This document shows positions 12,019 through 24,260 of a stretch of DNA of 64,000 nucleotides, piece after piece. Location of the stretch: NCBI GenBank assembly GCA_031002005.1, contig JARYHS010013630.1, forward strand, positions 233,995,539 to 234,059,538, in the 5' to 3' direction. Every line of letters begins with the position of its first letter. Position 1 is the stretch's first letter. This DNA is from Vandiemenella viatica. Taxonomy: Eukaryota > Arthropoda > Insecta > Orthoptera > Morabidae. The translations under genes were made by a program, and so were the position numbers. Under the pieces are notes generated by a model. The model saw nothing but the letters and a program-made list of their open reading frames with translations, was not told the DNA's origin and ran no database searches.

Positions 12019-12420
12019 GCCTTAAAATAAGACACTATAATACAGTGGTGAAACCGGAATTTTTTTGGTGCCATTGAAAAATACAGTTAAATGGAAGTTA
12101 AGAACTAATGAGGAAATATATAATAACATTGAAAAATAACAGAAAAAGAAGAATGATATTTTTTTGGATACATTTATAGCATGGATGACACCAGGCTTTC
12201 AAGAGGTTTAGAAAGATTTGAAACGAAATAATACCAGTGAACTGTATGGAAAGAAAATTTTTCGATAGCAGACTTTGAATATGGCAGGATTCAAAGTAGA
12301 GAGGAGTGCAATAATGAAGGAGTACTGGGGAGGAAGAAAGAAAAAAACAACAGGAGAGGAATTTAAATTGACACGTGGTCTCTAGCTGACCATAACAAAA
12401 AGAAGAAGAAAAATGATAAG
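12019..12420 (+). mobile_element. Second, truncated copy of the 3-6 kb LINE (3' end)
   Basis: Starting at CCTTAAAATAAGACACTATA the sequence follows 5191-5955 almost base for base: the FFGH-like region, the basic tail and the AAGAAGAAG 3' tail. There is an internal deletion of about 90 bp, and the palindromic insertion is absent. It therefore shows the pre-insertion state of copy A (12149-12165). It is nested in the 5' part of the Helitron. A target duplication was not resolved. Confidence 0.85.
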
Positions 12421-12600
12421 CTAGCGAAAAATACTTACACGATTCGAATTTATCGTAACGTTTTCTTCAATGTTATATTCATGTGTGTAATTATTTTTGT
12501 CGTTAGGTATAATGACACACAAACGATGAACAACAATACAGTATAATTATAACACAATACACAGCACAATTAAAATTGAAGAAACTCACACATATGGCGT

Positions 12601-12793
12601 GGAATAGACTGTAGCATAAATAAATCGAAATACAACGCCATCTACTGGATGGTTCGATAAATTAACACACCGCCATCTGTTAGGAATAAACTGTAGCATA
12701 AATAAATTGAAACAGAACGTGATCTACTGGATGATTACCCAACCTAGCTAACCAAGTGTTGTATCGATAAGTTAACACATCGCCATCTGTTAG
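12601..12793. repeat. Two-unit direct repeat in the Helitron 5' region
   Basis: Unit 1 (12601-12683) and unit 2 (12684-12793) share GTAGCATAAATAAATYGAAA, a TCTACTGGATG block and a CGCCATCTGTTAG end. Unit 2 carries an extra segment of about 27 bp. Confidence 0.8.
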
Positions 12794-12822
12794 AAACTTA
12801 TGGAACTATAATTATAATTCGT

Positions 12823-13070
12823 GTGGTCGTAATGACCTGGTGACATGGTTTCTACCTAGCCCGCCCATCCTGCCTGGTACATGGGACCTACATTTTAACG
12901 TCGAATCCGAACCACAGTATCGTCCTGGCGTATTTCACCTTACACAGCATGCTGCGCCGGAGGTTAATGCCAGGTTAAGTGTCTATAAAAATCCCCGCCG
13001 CGACAGGGACTCGAACCGGGGACCTTTCCAGCTCCAGTCAGACGCCCTAACCACTGAGCCAGCAGACCGC
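12823..13070 (-). mobile_element. tRNA-derived SINE, family 1, nested in the Helitron
   Basis: On the minus strand the head reads like a tRNA: A-box region TGGCTCAGTGGTTAGGGCG and B-box GGTTCGAGTCC, followed by CTGTCGCGGCGGGGATTT. The body contains a GCTGTGTAAGGTGAAATACG block, and the end is GTCATTACGACC. Related copies lie at 39455, 40066, 40851 and 41186. Confidence 0.8.
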
Positions 13071-13882
13071 TTAGCCTTGGTGGCTTACAAATAATTAGAA
13101 ACCATTGTCCTATGACAAACATTTAATCAACATTTATTTCGCAAATAATAAATATTGAGGTCTATAATCCAGATAAAAACTATCCTATCTTTTAAGTTGG
13201 ACTAAATTACACACAGTAAGCCAAATTTCATCTAAATAGATTATGTAGTTTCGGAGTTCATCCCGGACGAACATCGTGACACGAGATTTTTATATATATA
13301 AAGATGGAGTGTGTCAACGATCTTTTTACCAGCCGACGTTTTTATCTGTAAAAAAATTCAGTTTATTCATGCTGCTATACTTTTCTTTATTAAGGCAGTA
13401 TATTAACGTCGATATTACACGATGGAGATTATATATAAGCAAAGCAATCTTTCTAATACATGTTTGGTAATCACTAAATATGTTTTGAAAACTTCATAAT
13501 TAACGGACTCTACTTAACGTGAACTTATGTGAATGTAGTGAGCAAACTTTGGATTAAGTCATAGAATTCTTTCCTACTTTTGTGTACAGGCTTCTAGGCT
13601 TCTGAGTTGTGTGAAACACATTTTCCCTCCATACCTGTAAAAGTAATGTTTTAGAAGAGTTACAGGAAAATATGATCTTATCTTATGTTACCATAAGTTT
13701 GTTGTTTCGTGGATTTATGTATAAAATACATTTCTCCCATAGTTCTGTATGTATTACCTTATTTTAAAAATTTCACATCGCAGTTGTTAATTAATTTCTG
13801 GATTTCTAGTAATCATAAAGATATGGATTTTACTACATAAACAATTGTGTGGTACAAATCATTAATGATATTTTCGTTACTT

Positions 13883-14072
13883 TTTGGAGAGCACGTATTT
13901 GAATCCCCGTCCAGCCATCGAGATTTAGCTTTTCCATGGTTACCCGAAATCACTTCAGACGAAAGCCAGGATAGTTCCTTCGAAAAGCCATGGCCAAATT
14001 AATTTAAGTTTCATGCCCCAGTCCTTTCCCGCTTCTAATACCCCGACGTCAACAAGGCGTAAAGGCGAAAGT
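13883..14072 (+). mobile_element. tRNA-derived SINE, family 2
   Basis: A B-box-like TTTGAATCCCCGTCCAGCC is followed by the family body TTTTCCATGGTTACCC, then AATCACTTCAGACGAAAGCC, GGCCATGG-like and CGTCAACAAGGCGTAAAGGC. Other copies are at 18474, 21890, 33195, 35150, 50108 and 63524-63880. Confidence 0.75.
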
Positions 14073-14597
14073 CAAAAAGAATAAGAAAATAAACAGAAAA
14101 ATAATACTAGGATCTTTACGCATTCCTAATTTCATAACCTTAGAGCTAATGATATTCCACATACAATGGCGCAATGTGAACAGCAATATATTGATTTGAT
14201 ATCTCTCGCGGGCAGTTTATAAACATTCTGTTATAAATATTTCCACCAATTTATTTTTTGCTGAGTTATCTATAAAATAGAATTTCGTGTTATCATTTGC
14301 CCAATGGAGCCTATTTGTTTGTTTGTTGTAATTGAGTTCTCAAGGATCCGCTTGCCATGCGCAAACCGAGCTCAATTTTCTGTTTTGTTGGGGCGTTTAA
14401 GATAATGGGCGCATGCCGTATTGAGAATGTCATTTTGATTAAATGCAGAAAAAAAAATGGAAGGTATTGGTTGGTATCACATGTCATCACTTCCAGTTGC
14501 AAAGGATTTACAACTTAAGAAAACATGGATATCTAAATACTACCGTAAGGATGATTTCAATATAACAACTGCGAGCCAACAAAATTATGTTCGAGAC

Positions 14598-14600
14598 GAC

Positions 14601-14636
<36 letters not shown>

Positions 14637-14914
14637 GTTTATTATTATTTATTTATATCTTTTTTAAAATGGCATTTGGCTTCTCTTCGGCCATACAGCC
14701 AGCTCAAGTGTGATTTCAGATAATCCAGTGTTTTCAGTTTCTCCATTGTATTTTTTTTTCAGGTAACTCTAGATACCAGAGGAAGGACACGACATTTAAA
14801 CACGCACAACACTCACACCAAACACCCATGCCCTCGGCCGTAGTCGAACAAGCCACCATTGGCACGTGCAGCCGGCACTCTAGCCCCGACCTACCGAGGC
14901 CGGCGTTCCAGAGG
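14598..14914 (-). mobile_element. tRNA-derived SINE, family 3, with poly(A) tail and target duplication
   Basis: A 14-bp target duplication, ATTATGTTCGWGAC (14584-14597 and 14915-14928, one mismatch), flanks it. The tRNA-like head on the minus strand reads CTCGGTAGGTCGGGGCTAGA. The 3' end is a run of 27 A on the minus strand (T run 14604-14630). The tail and the long target duplication show retroposition by LINE machinery. Confidence 0.85.
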
Positions 14915-14929
14915 ATTATGTTCGTGACT

Positions 14930-16190
14930 TGCAGCGGAATTACTGAATTTATGTTCCAAAAATTTCTTTAAATAATGCTCACTGTTCAAGAGAGGCAACT
15001 AACGAGAACTGTTGTTATTTCTTCTCATGTATGATGTTTACCTGCTCAAAGAATTTTATTCTGGTATTCATAACATAAATAATGATGGTACGAAGTTGTG
15101 TCGTGAGCGTTTATGATTCGTAATATCCTGCTTGCTTATAAAAGTAATAACAAATACCGAAATACCCATTTAATCCAGAAATAATCAATGAAATCACTGA
15201 ATTTGGAATAAATTATTCTCGTGTTATTTAAAATGCAAAGACTTCCCTATTTTGTGTTGGTTCGTTTATAGTTGATAATTGCTGAAATAATTGGCATTAC
15301 ATTACATTAAAAAAATGAATGTTCGTTATCCTATTTGGTTTTATTACTATAGTTAAGTGGATATTTAGCATTGTTTATTTTATTTTGGAATGCATATAGA
15401 AAAAAGTATAAACATAGGCTTTAGTGGCATGCGTTGTTTAAACTGATAGAGACACATCAACGCCATGTATATAAGAATTAATGAACATCAAACATTTTGT
15501 ATAAACGTATCATATATCATACGATAATCAATAGCTGCCTCCTATAAAAGTATTGGTTAGTACGCCTTCAGCTGGAAAACCACTAATGAAATGCACATAT
15601 TTATTCTCTTTTAGTTTGTGAGTAAATTATCCCATCCAATCTGTTTTTCGTTTATCTGTAAATACTGTAGATAAAATAAAGTTTTACTGGTATAAAGATT
15701 AATGTAGTAAGTAGATGAAAATCTCAATAAAACAGGATTTCTGCCATCAGTGCCTAAACTGTGAGAGATATACGAGTGCAGTGTAATATAAATTTGTTTA
15801 TCAGCATTAATGCGTACCAGGCATCCTGGTTACTATTTTTAAGCGATTTTCTGTATTCACCCAAACAAATGATGCGGTAGTCCCCTTGTTCAACATGTAA
15901 AACGACAAAATACACCAAAACAATTAACACCTCCATCACAGAGCGATGCTTACACTACTCACACACCACAATACTGCCTAACTTGATCTCTCAATGAAAA
16001 TGGTTAAATGATCGAATTCTCTGCATGCAAGCTATTGTTATAGCCTCACAGTAGAGAGACGGCGAGTTATATCTACAAAGGGGACCATAAACAATTATCG
16101 AATAACTTAATCACAATGTAATATTTGAATATGTAAAATAGATCTCAACGAATGAACAGCATTTGATAATAGATCTTAAATAACAGAAGC
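14930..16190. other. AT-rich DNA, nothing recognised
   Basis: No gene or repeat assigned. The short minus frame at 15754-15939 has no recognisable content. Confidence 0.5.
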
Positions 16191-17900
16191 ACGACTTTGT
16201 GGTGGGTCACGAAGTTTTATTTTGAGATGTATTACATACAATTAAATAAATTAAATAATAATTACTAGAATTTTAATATTTAAAATTCACAAACTATTAT
16301 AAAAAATCGTGTTCTAAGTTTGTTGACAAAAAATACACAGATTTATAGTAAACAAATTTATACGATTAATTTAATTTGTTGTAAACTATATACAAAATTT
16401 CTCATTCGAATTTCTTCCTGTTTTGTACACTTTAACATACACTAATTTTTAATATTACTGACTCTGTTATTAGAAAGTCTTCTACTTAATGCTAAGCCTT
16501 CTAAAGTTTTTACCCTCGATAAATCAATATGTGTTAAACTAAGAGAAGTTTCTTTTTCTCTAATATCTATAACAACTTTATCCAATGTTAAACCTCGAAA
16601 TTTATGAATTGTGACTGCGAAAGCTAATTGTAGCGGAAATTGTTTGGTTGAACAAATGACATTTCCTCTTTTACAAAATTTAGTTGTCGTTGGAATCGGA
16701 ACAGAATCACTCTTTTCATAAGTTGAATGAAAATAATTATCAAAACGAACCATTATCACTCCCGGCATTTGATCAGGTGGACTTAGTCTTCAACATCACC
16801 TAAAGCTTCATTTAATAATCCTTTTTCGGCCTATAAATTAGAGAATAACATAACTTTAGATCCAATAGACAAAGTTATAAATGGTTCCAGTTCATCTAGT
16901 AACTCAGAAATCATTGATTTTGCTGCAAAGGAAACGCGGTGTCCTCACATTTAAAAAATTATTGAGCAATATTATCTTTTTTGTTTTTTTATTTGTTTCT
17001 TAGTTTCTGTATATTTATATGTAAAATTTCTTGCTGTTTATTCGAATTTTGAATGATTTATTGTAAAGTGTTGTAGTTAAGATATTGAAGGCAGTGAGTA
17101 TGTGAATTATCTCTGAACATTAAATTCTGAGTGTATGGAGAGTATCTTTTTCAGGAGTCATATAAAGAAAAGATGGCTAGCGCGGAAATTCTTTTACACC
17201 TTTATTTGTAGCAAATAGTCTAATAGCATAGTTGAAAAAATTACTTTCTATTAAGGCTACGTTTCATAATTTTTCATATTGTCTTCAGTTGTACTATCGC
17301 CATTCCCAATAAGATTAGTATAAATCTAAATATTTGATGAGATTTATTTTTTCTGGATGATAATGATAAGAAACAATATTTCTGAATAATTGATGTGACA
17401 AATAATTTTCCTTTTAAGAGGAATTCATTTTCTTGAATTTTATCATTGTGAAGAGGTCTATCATTACCAGACGGTAACTGGTTGATATCCCCATAAAATA
17501 CATAGCCAATCTATCAAATGACTCTTCATAATCATAAACCAATTTTCCTCAGAAAACTTTATCCAAATATACTAAATTCATCTATAAACAGAAATTTACA
17601 CTCTTGAATTCCCTTTTGAAATTGAGTATGTGAATGCAAACAGATTTCTCCAAATGCTTTACTTACTCCTATTAAACGCCATGAATGTATTGTTGAGCCA
17701 TTTATATTGACAGCAACAGCAAAATAATTTTAGCAGTTTTAAACATTTCTTAAATAAAAATCACATAGTAACAGTAAAGAGAAGTTTACCCGAATAAAGC
17801 CAACGAATTGAATTCTGGACTGCGTATAGAATCCGCGTCATACGTAAGTGAAGGACAACAGAACGTGTGTAATATTAACCTCGAACTTATGCGAGAATGC
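16190..17900 (-). mobile_element. Degenerate second-family Helitron fragment, copy 1
   Basis: On the minus strand 16442-16768 encodes the C-terminal PIF1-like helicase block: PGVIMVRFDNYFHSTYEKSD, then CSTKQFPLQLAFAVTIHK and GLTLDKVVIDI, then SRVKTLEGLALSRR. Upstream (16770-17700) only frameshifted pieces of the helicase remain. The region from about 16200 to 17900 is colinear with 19545-20795. It belongs to a Helitron family distinct from the one at 7.6-13.3 kb, because the C-terminal block differs. Confidence 0.75.
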
Positions 17901-18470
17901 ATCAGATGTTGGAAATGTCATCACACTAGTTCAATTGCTTACAAAAATTTATATTTCATTTCTGTCCAGAAATTTCCTAAAGTTTTCACTTGGTTTCACG
18001 TTCAAACATTTGTACACTATATACGTAACGTTTAACCTTATTGTTATCCATGAAAACTGAGAGTTAAACGAAATTCTCTACCGAAAGATGTATATGATTT
18101 CTTAGAGAAAAAAATAACAGATAACGTACACTCAACTGCACGAACTGTGTTTCTAATAGACGAATTAAAGTTTTGCTTTAACGTTTCTTGGTGGCGACTG
18201 CTTGAAGCGTGGTTAGACGGACGTATACGCCGGATTTATGCGCCTTGTTGCATCAACGGTACAAATTTGATTCATCTTCTCCTCAAAAAATCATAACCAG
18301 CAGTGGCAGATGAAGATTACAGCCACTTTACACGCATTACAAAAATCAGTGGACTTGTCTGAAAGCAGAATAACTCCACCCTGTTCCACGCATATCAGAC
18401 AGAGACTGCTCATGTTGAAGAACATCGTCGTGATTTGTTTCATAAGCCTGGAATACCTTGAGATTTGTTT
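17900..18470. other. Unassigned DNA
   Basis: Nothing recognised; the short plus-strand frames around 17808-18060 are decayed Helitron or chance. Confidence 0.4.
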
Positions 18471-18473
18471 TTT

Positions 18474-18715
18474 GCTTATGGCTTTACGCCTCATCGACGT
18501 TGATGTCATTACAGGTGGAAGAGGACTGGGTACAAGAAACCGGAAGGAATTCGGTCATGGCCTTCTGAAGGAAGCATTCCGGCATTACCCTGGACTGAAT
18601 TAGGGAAACCATGGAAAACCAAAATATGGATGCCCCGACGGAATATTCGAACCCGTGTCCTCCCGTAAGCGAGGCCAAAGCCTTTCCGCTCACCCACCAC
18701 ACTCGGTAAACGTCT
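18474..18715 (-). mobile_element. SINE family 2 copy
   Basis: Reverse-complement body: GGCCTTCTGAAGGAAGCATT, CCATGGAAAACC and GGAATATTCGAACCCGTGTC (B-box). The far end TTACGCCTCATCGACGTTGA matches the tail seen in the copies at 21890 and 50108. Confidence 0.75.
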
Positions 18716-18719
18716 TCAA

Positions 18720-19460
18720 CACAACTCGTCATTTAATAACACCAAAAAGCCATGACACGTAATTCGATAGCAATAACACAGCAGAGAGAATATATATCAT
18801 AACACAAAATACGGCCCTCTTTCATACTGCAGCACGCAACCCAATGTTGCCTGGCTAATTTTGTCGAACATTTCTAAATAGCGGGACTTCGGTATACTTT
18901 GTTTTGGCCTGCCGGCAGAAAAGTAGTTATCAGTCACAGGGCATTCGAGGTGAAAGAAGAACAATACAGAAAAATACGGAAATTTAGGAGCATACCTGTA
19001 TGGTGATGAAAACAGCTTTCCTTGTGAGACTATACCGATAGAAATTTGCCAATGGTTTAATCAGTGGCTCGGTGACAAAGGTCGCGGAACCATCATCTTT
19101 GGCGCTTTGAAATGAAGGCAATGTTGTCGAGGCGGCTACCGGCTGATTGCATTGTATGGTAAGATCTCTTGTTTTATCTAATATTTTGTGGTTCTTTCGT
19201 TTGGCTTCATTGAACTACCAAGCTGCAAGTATTATTGGTATATTTCGGTTACGTTAAAACATATTTCTTCAGTTAAACAGTTTTCAGAACCTCCATGCTG
19301 AGTGTTTTATTTTATACTTATAATTTAATTAGTTAGGTTTTCTCAATAGTTGAGTTTGTGACTATGTTATTTTCGATTAAAGTTGTTTTCAAAAAAATCC
19401 GCAGATGGCTTCACTTACGCATCTGGCAGATTTATTACAAATAAAAATTATTGCAATTTC
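18720..19460. other. Unassigned DNA between Helitron copies
   Basis: No coding or repeat similarity recognised. Confidence 0.4.
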
Positions 19461-19531
19461 ACGTCTAGATGTACAGTAGTTTTTTAAAAAAGTGTGTCAA
19501 AAAGTATAAAAATTGTTGCCTAATGTATTTA

Positions 19532-20795
19532 CTAGCAAAAAGCATGGCTTTGTGGTGGCTTGCGAAGTTTTGTTATAAGAAATATTATATACAATTAAAG
19601 AAATTGAATAATAATTATTAGAATTTTAATATTTAATCCTCACGAATTATCATCAAAATCCGTGTTTTAGTTTGTTCACAAAAACAATTATACACATTGA
19701 TAAAGAGACACAGTTTTAAAAATTTAAAAATATCAATTTAATTTATTTGTTTTTAATCGGTTACAAAATTTTCCATTCAGATTTCTTCCTGTTTTGTACA
19801 TTTTACCATTCATTTTAATATTACTAATTCTGTCATAAGAAAATCTTCTTTTTAATCGTAGGCTTTCTGCTCTCTAAAACACAACATATGTTACACCAAC
19901 TGAAGTTTGTTTTTCTGTAATATCCACAACAACTTAATCAAATGTTAAACCTTGAGCTTTATGAATTGCGATTGCGAAAGCTAATTGTAATGAAATTGTT
20001 TTCTTGAACAAATGCTATTCCCTCTTTTACTAAATTTAGTTGTAGGTGGAATCGGAACAGAACCACTACTTTTATAAGTTGAATGGAAATAATTTCAAAA
20101 CGAACTACTATAACTAGTGGTATTTGATCAGGAGGACTTAGGTTTTCGTAAAAAATAATATCTTCAACATCACTTAAATATTCATTCACTAATCCTTTTC
20201 CATTCCAATACGATCAATTATATCTCGGATTATTTGTTCAGGAGAATGTTGAATATTTGATGTAAATAACATTCATTTTCTTTAATTTTACCTCTGTAAA
20301 GTGGTCTGTCATTAACAGGTGGTAACTGTTTGACATCCCAGAAAAAATACTAAACAAACCCACCAAATGTTTCATTTGGTCTTGAAGTTATAGCACTTTG
20401 TAATCGTAAATTGATTTTCCACAAAAGAATACATCCAGTCATACTAATTTCAACTATAAACACTGATTTACACTCATAAATTTCTTTCTGAAACTGAGCA
20501 AGTGAATGTAAAATACGTTCCCAAAATATTTTATTTATTGCTGTTAAAAGTATGTAATATATTGTTCAACCATTTACATTAACAGCAAGAGCGAAATTAT
20601 TATTAGCCATATTAAATCCCCTTTTAACTAAAGGATCACGTAAGGTCATTACAGTTATGAAAACGTTTGCCTGAAAAAACGAAAAGAAAACAAAGATTTG
20701 AATTCTGGACTGAATATCGAACCCGCGTCCTAGGTAAGTGAAGAATCACAGAACGTGTGTAATATGAACAACGAACACATGGAAACATGCCCGTA
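19532..20795 (-). mobile_element. Degenerate second-family Helitron fragment, copy 2
   Basis: Colinear with 16200-17900. The minus strand encodes remnants of the same helicase block (19959-20189: a DVEDIIFYENLSPPDQ piece, then shifted frames of the FPLQLAFAI...HK region). The low-coordinate end is CTAG|T read on the minus strand (19535-19532), as expected for a Helitron 3' terminus. It is flanked by imperfect direct repeats (19461-19520 and 20797-20856). Stops and frameshifts are frequent. Confidence 0.7.
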
Positions 20796-20862
20796 CACGT
20801 GTAGTAGTTTTTTCAATAAGTGTATCACAAAGATGTATAAATAGTTACCTAGTGTAACGGCT

Positions 20863-21889
20863 CGCTTCGCCCACTCTAATCATAGAAACCTGCCTCCAAA
20901 ATACTTAACGTTTGGCCAGTAAATAAAAGTTGAATCTGTTGGAAACACATAAATTCAAAAGGTTGATAAGCTTAAAGGAAGAGTATTATACATTCTGTAC
21001 ATTATACATTCTGTACACCTGTCAGATAAACCATTTGTGTATCTTTAGCAGAAAATCCGCATAAAAGGTTTTCAAGCAGCAACAATCAATTATAATTATT
21101 ATAAAATTTATGAACGATTTTTTAGCACGATTAAAGACTTCAAAAATTATTTTAAAAGATCGTTTCTAGGGAAAATATATATGGATAAAAATTAATAGCA
21201 CAATAGAGAACGAAAATTGCTTTCACTGCCGACCCTATTTCGTCGCTCATGTGAGGCAGATACAGCTCAAAATGACTGCTTCACACAACCAACAGTCGTT
21301 AAAGTTCGGAGAGCATAATTCAAGAATATGTGAACAAACTACGAGGAAAAAGTTACTTTCCCTATGATCGGAAATTGTAAGTTGATGAATATGGTTACAA
21401 GTATGGAAATTACTAATTAAAATAATCTATTACTCCGCTGATTATATCAGCAAATTAATTTCACCTTTCATTGTTTGTTTTTTTTTTTTTTTTACCGTTC
21501 ATTGTAGATGAGCATATAGACGGTTCCACAATTTCTTAGAACTAACGCCAGCGGTGTTTATTCAGAGACTGATTTGTCCTATGTTAGGTAAATATACTCG
21601 CGACACATAGCAAAGAATTTTTTTTAAAAAAAAGAAGAGAAACAAAATAACAAATAGAAATAAAATTCATCTAATCCAGGAACGCACTACGGGACTAAGA
21701 ACTAATTTATTGCATTTTTGTAGTTGGGACGATCAATGACACGATTGTACATTTTAAGGAACTTGAGGATGTTTAAAACTTGAAATGTAGAATTTACTAT
21801 TGTAATAATGAGCAATTCTATTCTATTAATCTGAATTGTATATTATAATCATGCTTTTCATTAGTGCCTAGATTTTTTTTTTACTGCAT
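20863..21889. other. AT-rich DNA, nothing recognised
   Basis: A T run near 21478-21494 is the only low-complexity feature. No gene seen. Confidence 0.5.
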
Positions 21890-22082
21890 AACGTCTTAAC
21901 AGCGAGGTCTTTAGAGACGGGAAAGGATGGAGGGGGGGGGGGCGGGGGGCAAGGAATGGGAAGGAATTCGGTTATGGCCTTCTGAAGGAAACATCCTGGC
22001 ATTTGCCTGGAGTGTTTTGGGAAACCATGAAAACCCAAATCTGGATGCCCGGACGGGGATTCGAACCGCCGCGCCGTCCTCC
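21890..22082 (-). mobile_element. SINE family 2 copy with a G-rich expansion
   Basis: GGCCTTCTGAAGGAAACATC, GGAAACCATGAAAACCC and GGGGATTCGAACCG (B-box, reversed) identify the family. A G-rich run lies at 21933-21949. Confidence 0.8.
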
Positions 22083-22089
22083 CGATTTT

Positions 22090-23590
22090 TATTACAATTA
22101 GTAAAATATATTGCTATTGCCCGTGACATTTGAATTCATTTACATTAAGTTAAAAATGTTTCTGAATTAATATACGATGAATATATCCTTATATTTCACA
22201 TTACAGCCACAACTACCTAGCGGACACCACTGGTTTTTGTGTGTGGTAGTAGCTTCCAGTCTCCCATCGCGCATTATGGTGGTTGTATAGCGGTAGCTGT
22301 GGGGCTACTTGAGATATAGTGGTTGAAAGTGGTCGACCTAAGACATTTTCATATTTCAACCAAAGTGTTGTTTTAAAAAATATTTGGAATCTTCTAGAAT
22401 GTACTAGAATATTCTTGAATGTTGTAAAACACGACACATTTTTCAGATTTTTCATATATTAACAAATATCAATAATTTACATATTTAGTGTGTGATCCAA
22501 TGTTGAAGGGATTTTGTACTGGCGGGTTGCTGGCAGGGAGGCTACTTTTTATACTGGAAATATTTAAAGTTCGATATAAAAACATAAAATTCTTCAAGAT
22601 TCCTGACATACACGAACGAAGTCGTTGGCACCATCTAGTATTTCAATAATTTAGATGCAGGAAAACTCTTCATAACGTTGGACAACAATTATAAAATGTT
22701 TTGTTCCACACAAATGCTGGATTATATGCAACATTTAATTTTTCTCTTGCCTTTTAACAAATTCCTTGGAAATCAATAGTTTCAACTAGTGATACAATTT
22801 TTAAAATACCTGAAGCAATTAAATTATGCATATGTATTTATCTGCTGTAAAATTTGTTTTCAGTTTAACACACACAAAAATTACCTTTAAGAAAATACCC
22901 ACATGTGAATTATTAATAAAACATAGCTATGAAAGTTATTACATAAACGGACACAGGATATGAGCAACACCAGGAAGTGAGTATCCACGCGAATGATACC
23001 AGGAGGAATATGACGTGAGAACCTATTTGTTTCTACGGGTTAGAGCAGTTCGAATAGTTACCATAAAGTATTCGATAATACTAAACTTGGAATCAATAGA
23101 CTTTGTCTAGTGTTTAACTAGAGGGGAGGCATCACCAACTCGTCTCCTAATTTGGAGTGTAGCATTGCACTTTCACCAAACTGATCAGGAGAGAAATAGT
23201 TAGTTGCTTTCTGAATGTTTATTTATTTTAGAATGTGGAGCTTCTGACTGGCCAGTGATTGCTGATGGATGGTAAATATTAGTCTCATCTTGTGACATAT
23301 TACACCCCCAAAAGCATGATGGGCTGTGAAAACTGCTTTCTGCCGCACATTATACGTGTAATAAACATAGAAACCATCTTCTTTCTACGTTTGTTGAGTA
23401 TTTTAGAATACTGAAGACACTTGCTCCTAACTAGGATGTAAACTATGCGGATTAGTGAAAGAACTATGGCACAAAATTTTGACTGCAAAAATGCACTTGA
23501 CTTTATGAATAAAATGTGATTAACTGTATGTACAATTTTCAATGAAGGTTGCAGTTGGAGTTGAAATACGTGACTGATATCGTATTCGTC
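22090..23590. other. AT-rich DNA, nothing recognised
   Basis: A loose inverted repeat surrounds 22206-22310 (CCACAACTACCTAGCG against CGGTAGCTGTGG). No gene seen. Confidence 0.4.
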
Positions 23591-24260
23591 AGTATTCAGT
23601 TCTCAAGGGCGCCGCCCTACCGCGTGGAGACCACGTAGTCCGCTGAGGTGTTAATAATGCCTGCCGCGGAGCTGGCACAATGGAGTAGGCCACACCAATG
23701 GAAAAGCAAACTCCCTTCACTCTTGTGGTCGGACGTACAATAGCTGATGACGTCGCATAAATAAAAATATGAAGAACGGCGGCTCCATCTGCACAAATTC
23801 CGGGTAAATCGCTCGCGGAGTTTCTCTCTCTGGCGGTCGTATTTCATATGCACGCTGTACCCGGAGAGATGCGCAAGGTATTACGGCAGATTTCACGCGG
23901 CAAGGAAGAGACTCCCCTTGGCCGGTGAAACTGCTTTTAAGCCCCCCCCCTACTGCAGAGGGGTCGGCCCGCATTAACACACCCTGTACCTGAGCCCATT
24001 TTCAAACAATTGGAAATTCAATAAAGCCAGCAATTATCTCCTGTAAACCTTTATATCGATGCGGTGAGCGAGCCGGAAAATTAGGGTTTTACAGCATTTC
24101 TATTTTGCTCATTGAGGCAGGCGGCGCGGCGTGGGGATGGAGAGAGAGTATTATTGGTGGAGGTCTCCACAGCCCGCCCCGGTAGCCAGTGTATCTAACT
24201 GCCGGGTGCCGAAAGCGCCTTGAATTTGGTATTATCTGCTCTATAGAAACCGGCTCTCTG
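23590..24260. other. GC-rich island, function unknown
   Basis: About 670 bp are conspicuously rich in G+C and CpG between AT-rich flanks, with intact-looking non-repetitive sequence: no tRNA-like heads, no terminal repeats. Homeodomain-type CAATTA occurs near 24033 and ATCGAT near 24056. No convincing splice-bounded coding exon is seen; the 78-87-codon minus frames at 23617-23980 look like GC-driven chance frames. It could be a promoter/CpG island, a conserved regulatory element or an unrecognised exon. Confidence 0.45.

Larger units (their letters stand above)
7572..13304 (-). mobile_element. Helitron, near full length, inactive
   Basis: Both termini fit a Helitron read on the minus strand. 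The 5' end starts A|TCTTTATATATATAAAAATC (TC at 13304-13303), and the 3' end is CTAG|T (7575-7572), i.e. the TC...CTRR rule with insertion between A and T. The 5.7-kb body encodes a Rep/PIF1-type helicase protein (7966-11972, minus). The 5' non-coding part holds a two-unit tandem repeat, a SINE and a truncated LINE. The protein is broken by frameshifts and stops and lacks the segment expected to carry the Rep tyrosine motif, so the copy is non-autonomous now. Confidence 0.85.

Noticed and set aside
18310..18732. 97- and 82-codon frames
   Set aside because: Both run through a SINE body; translations are shadows of the repeat.
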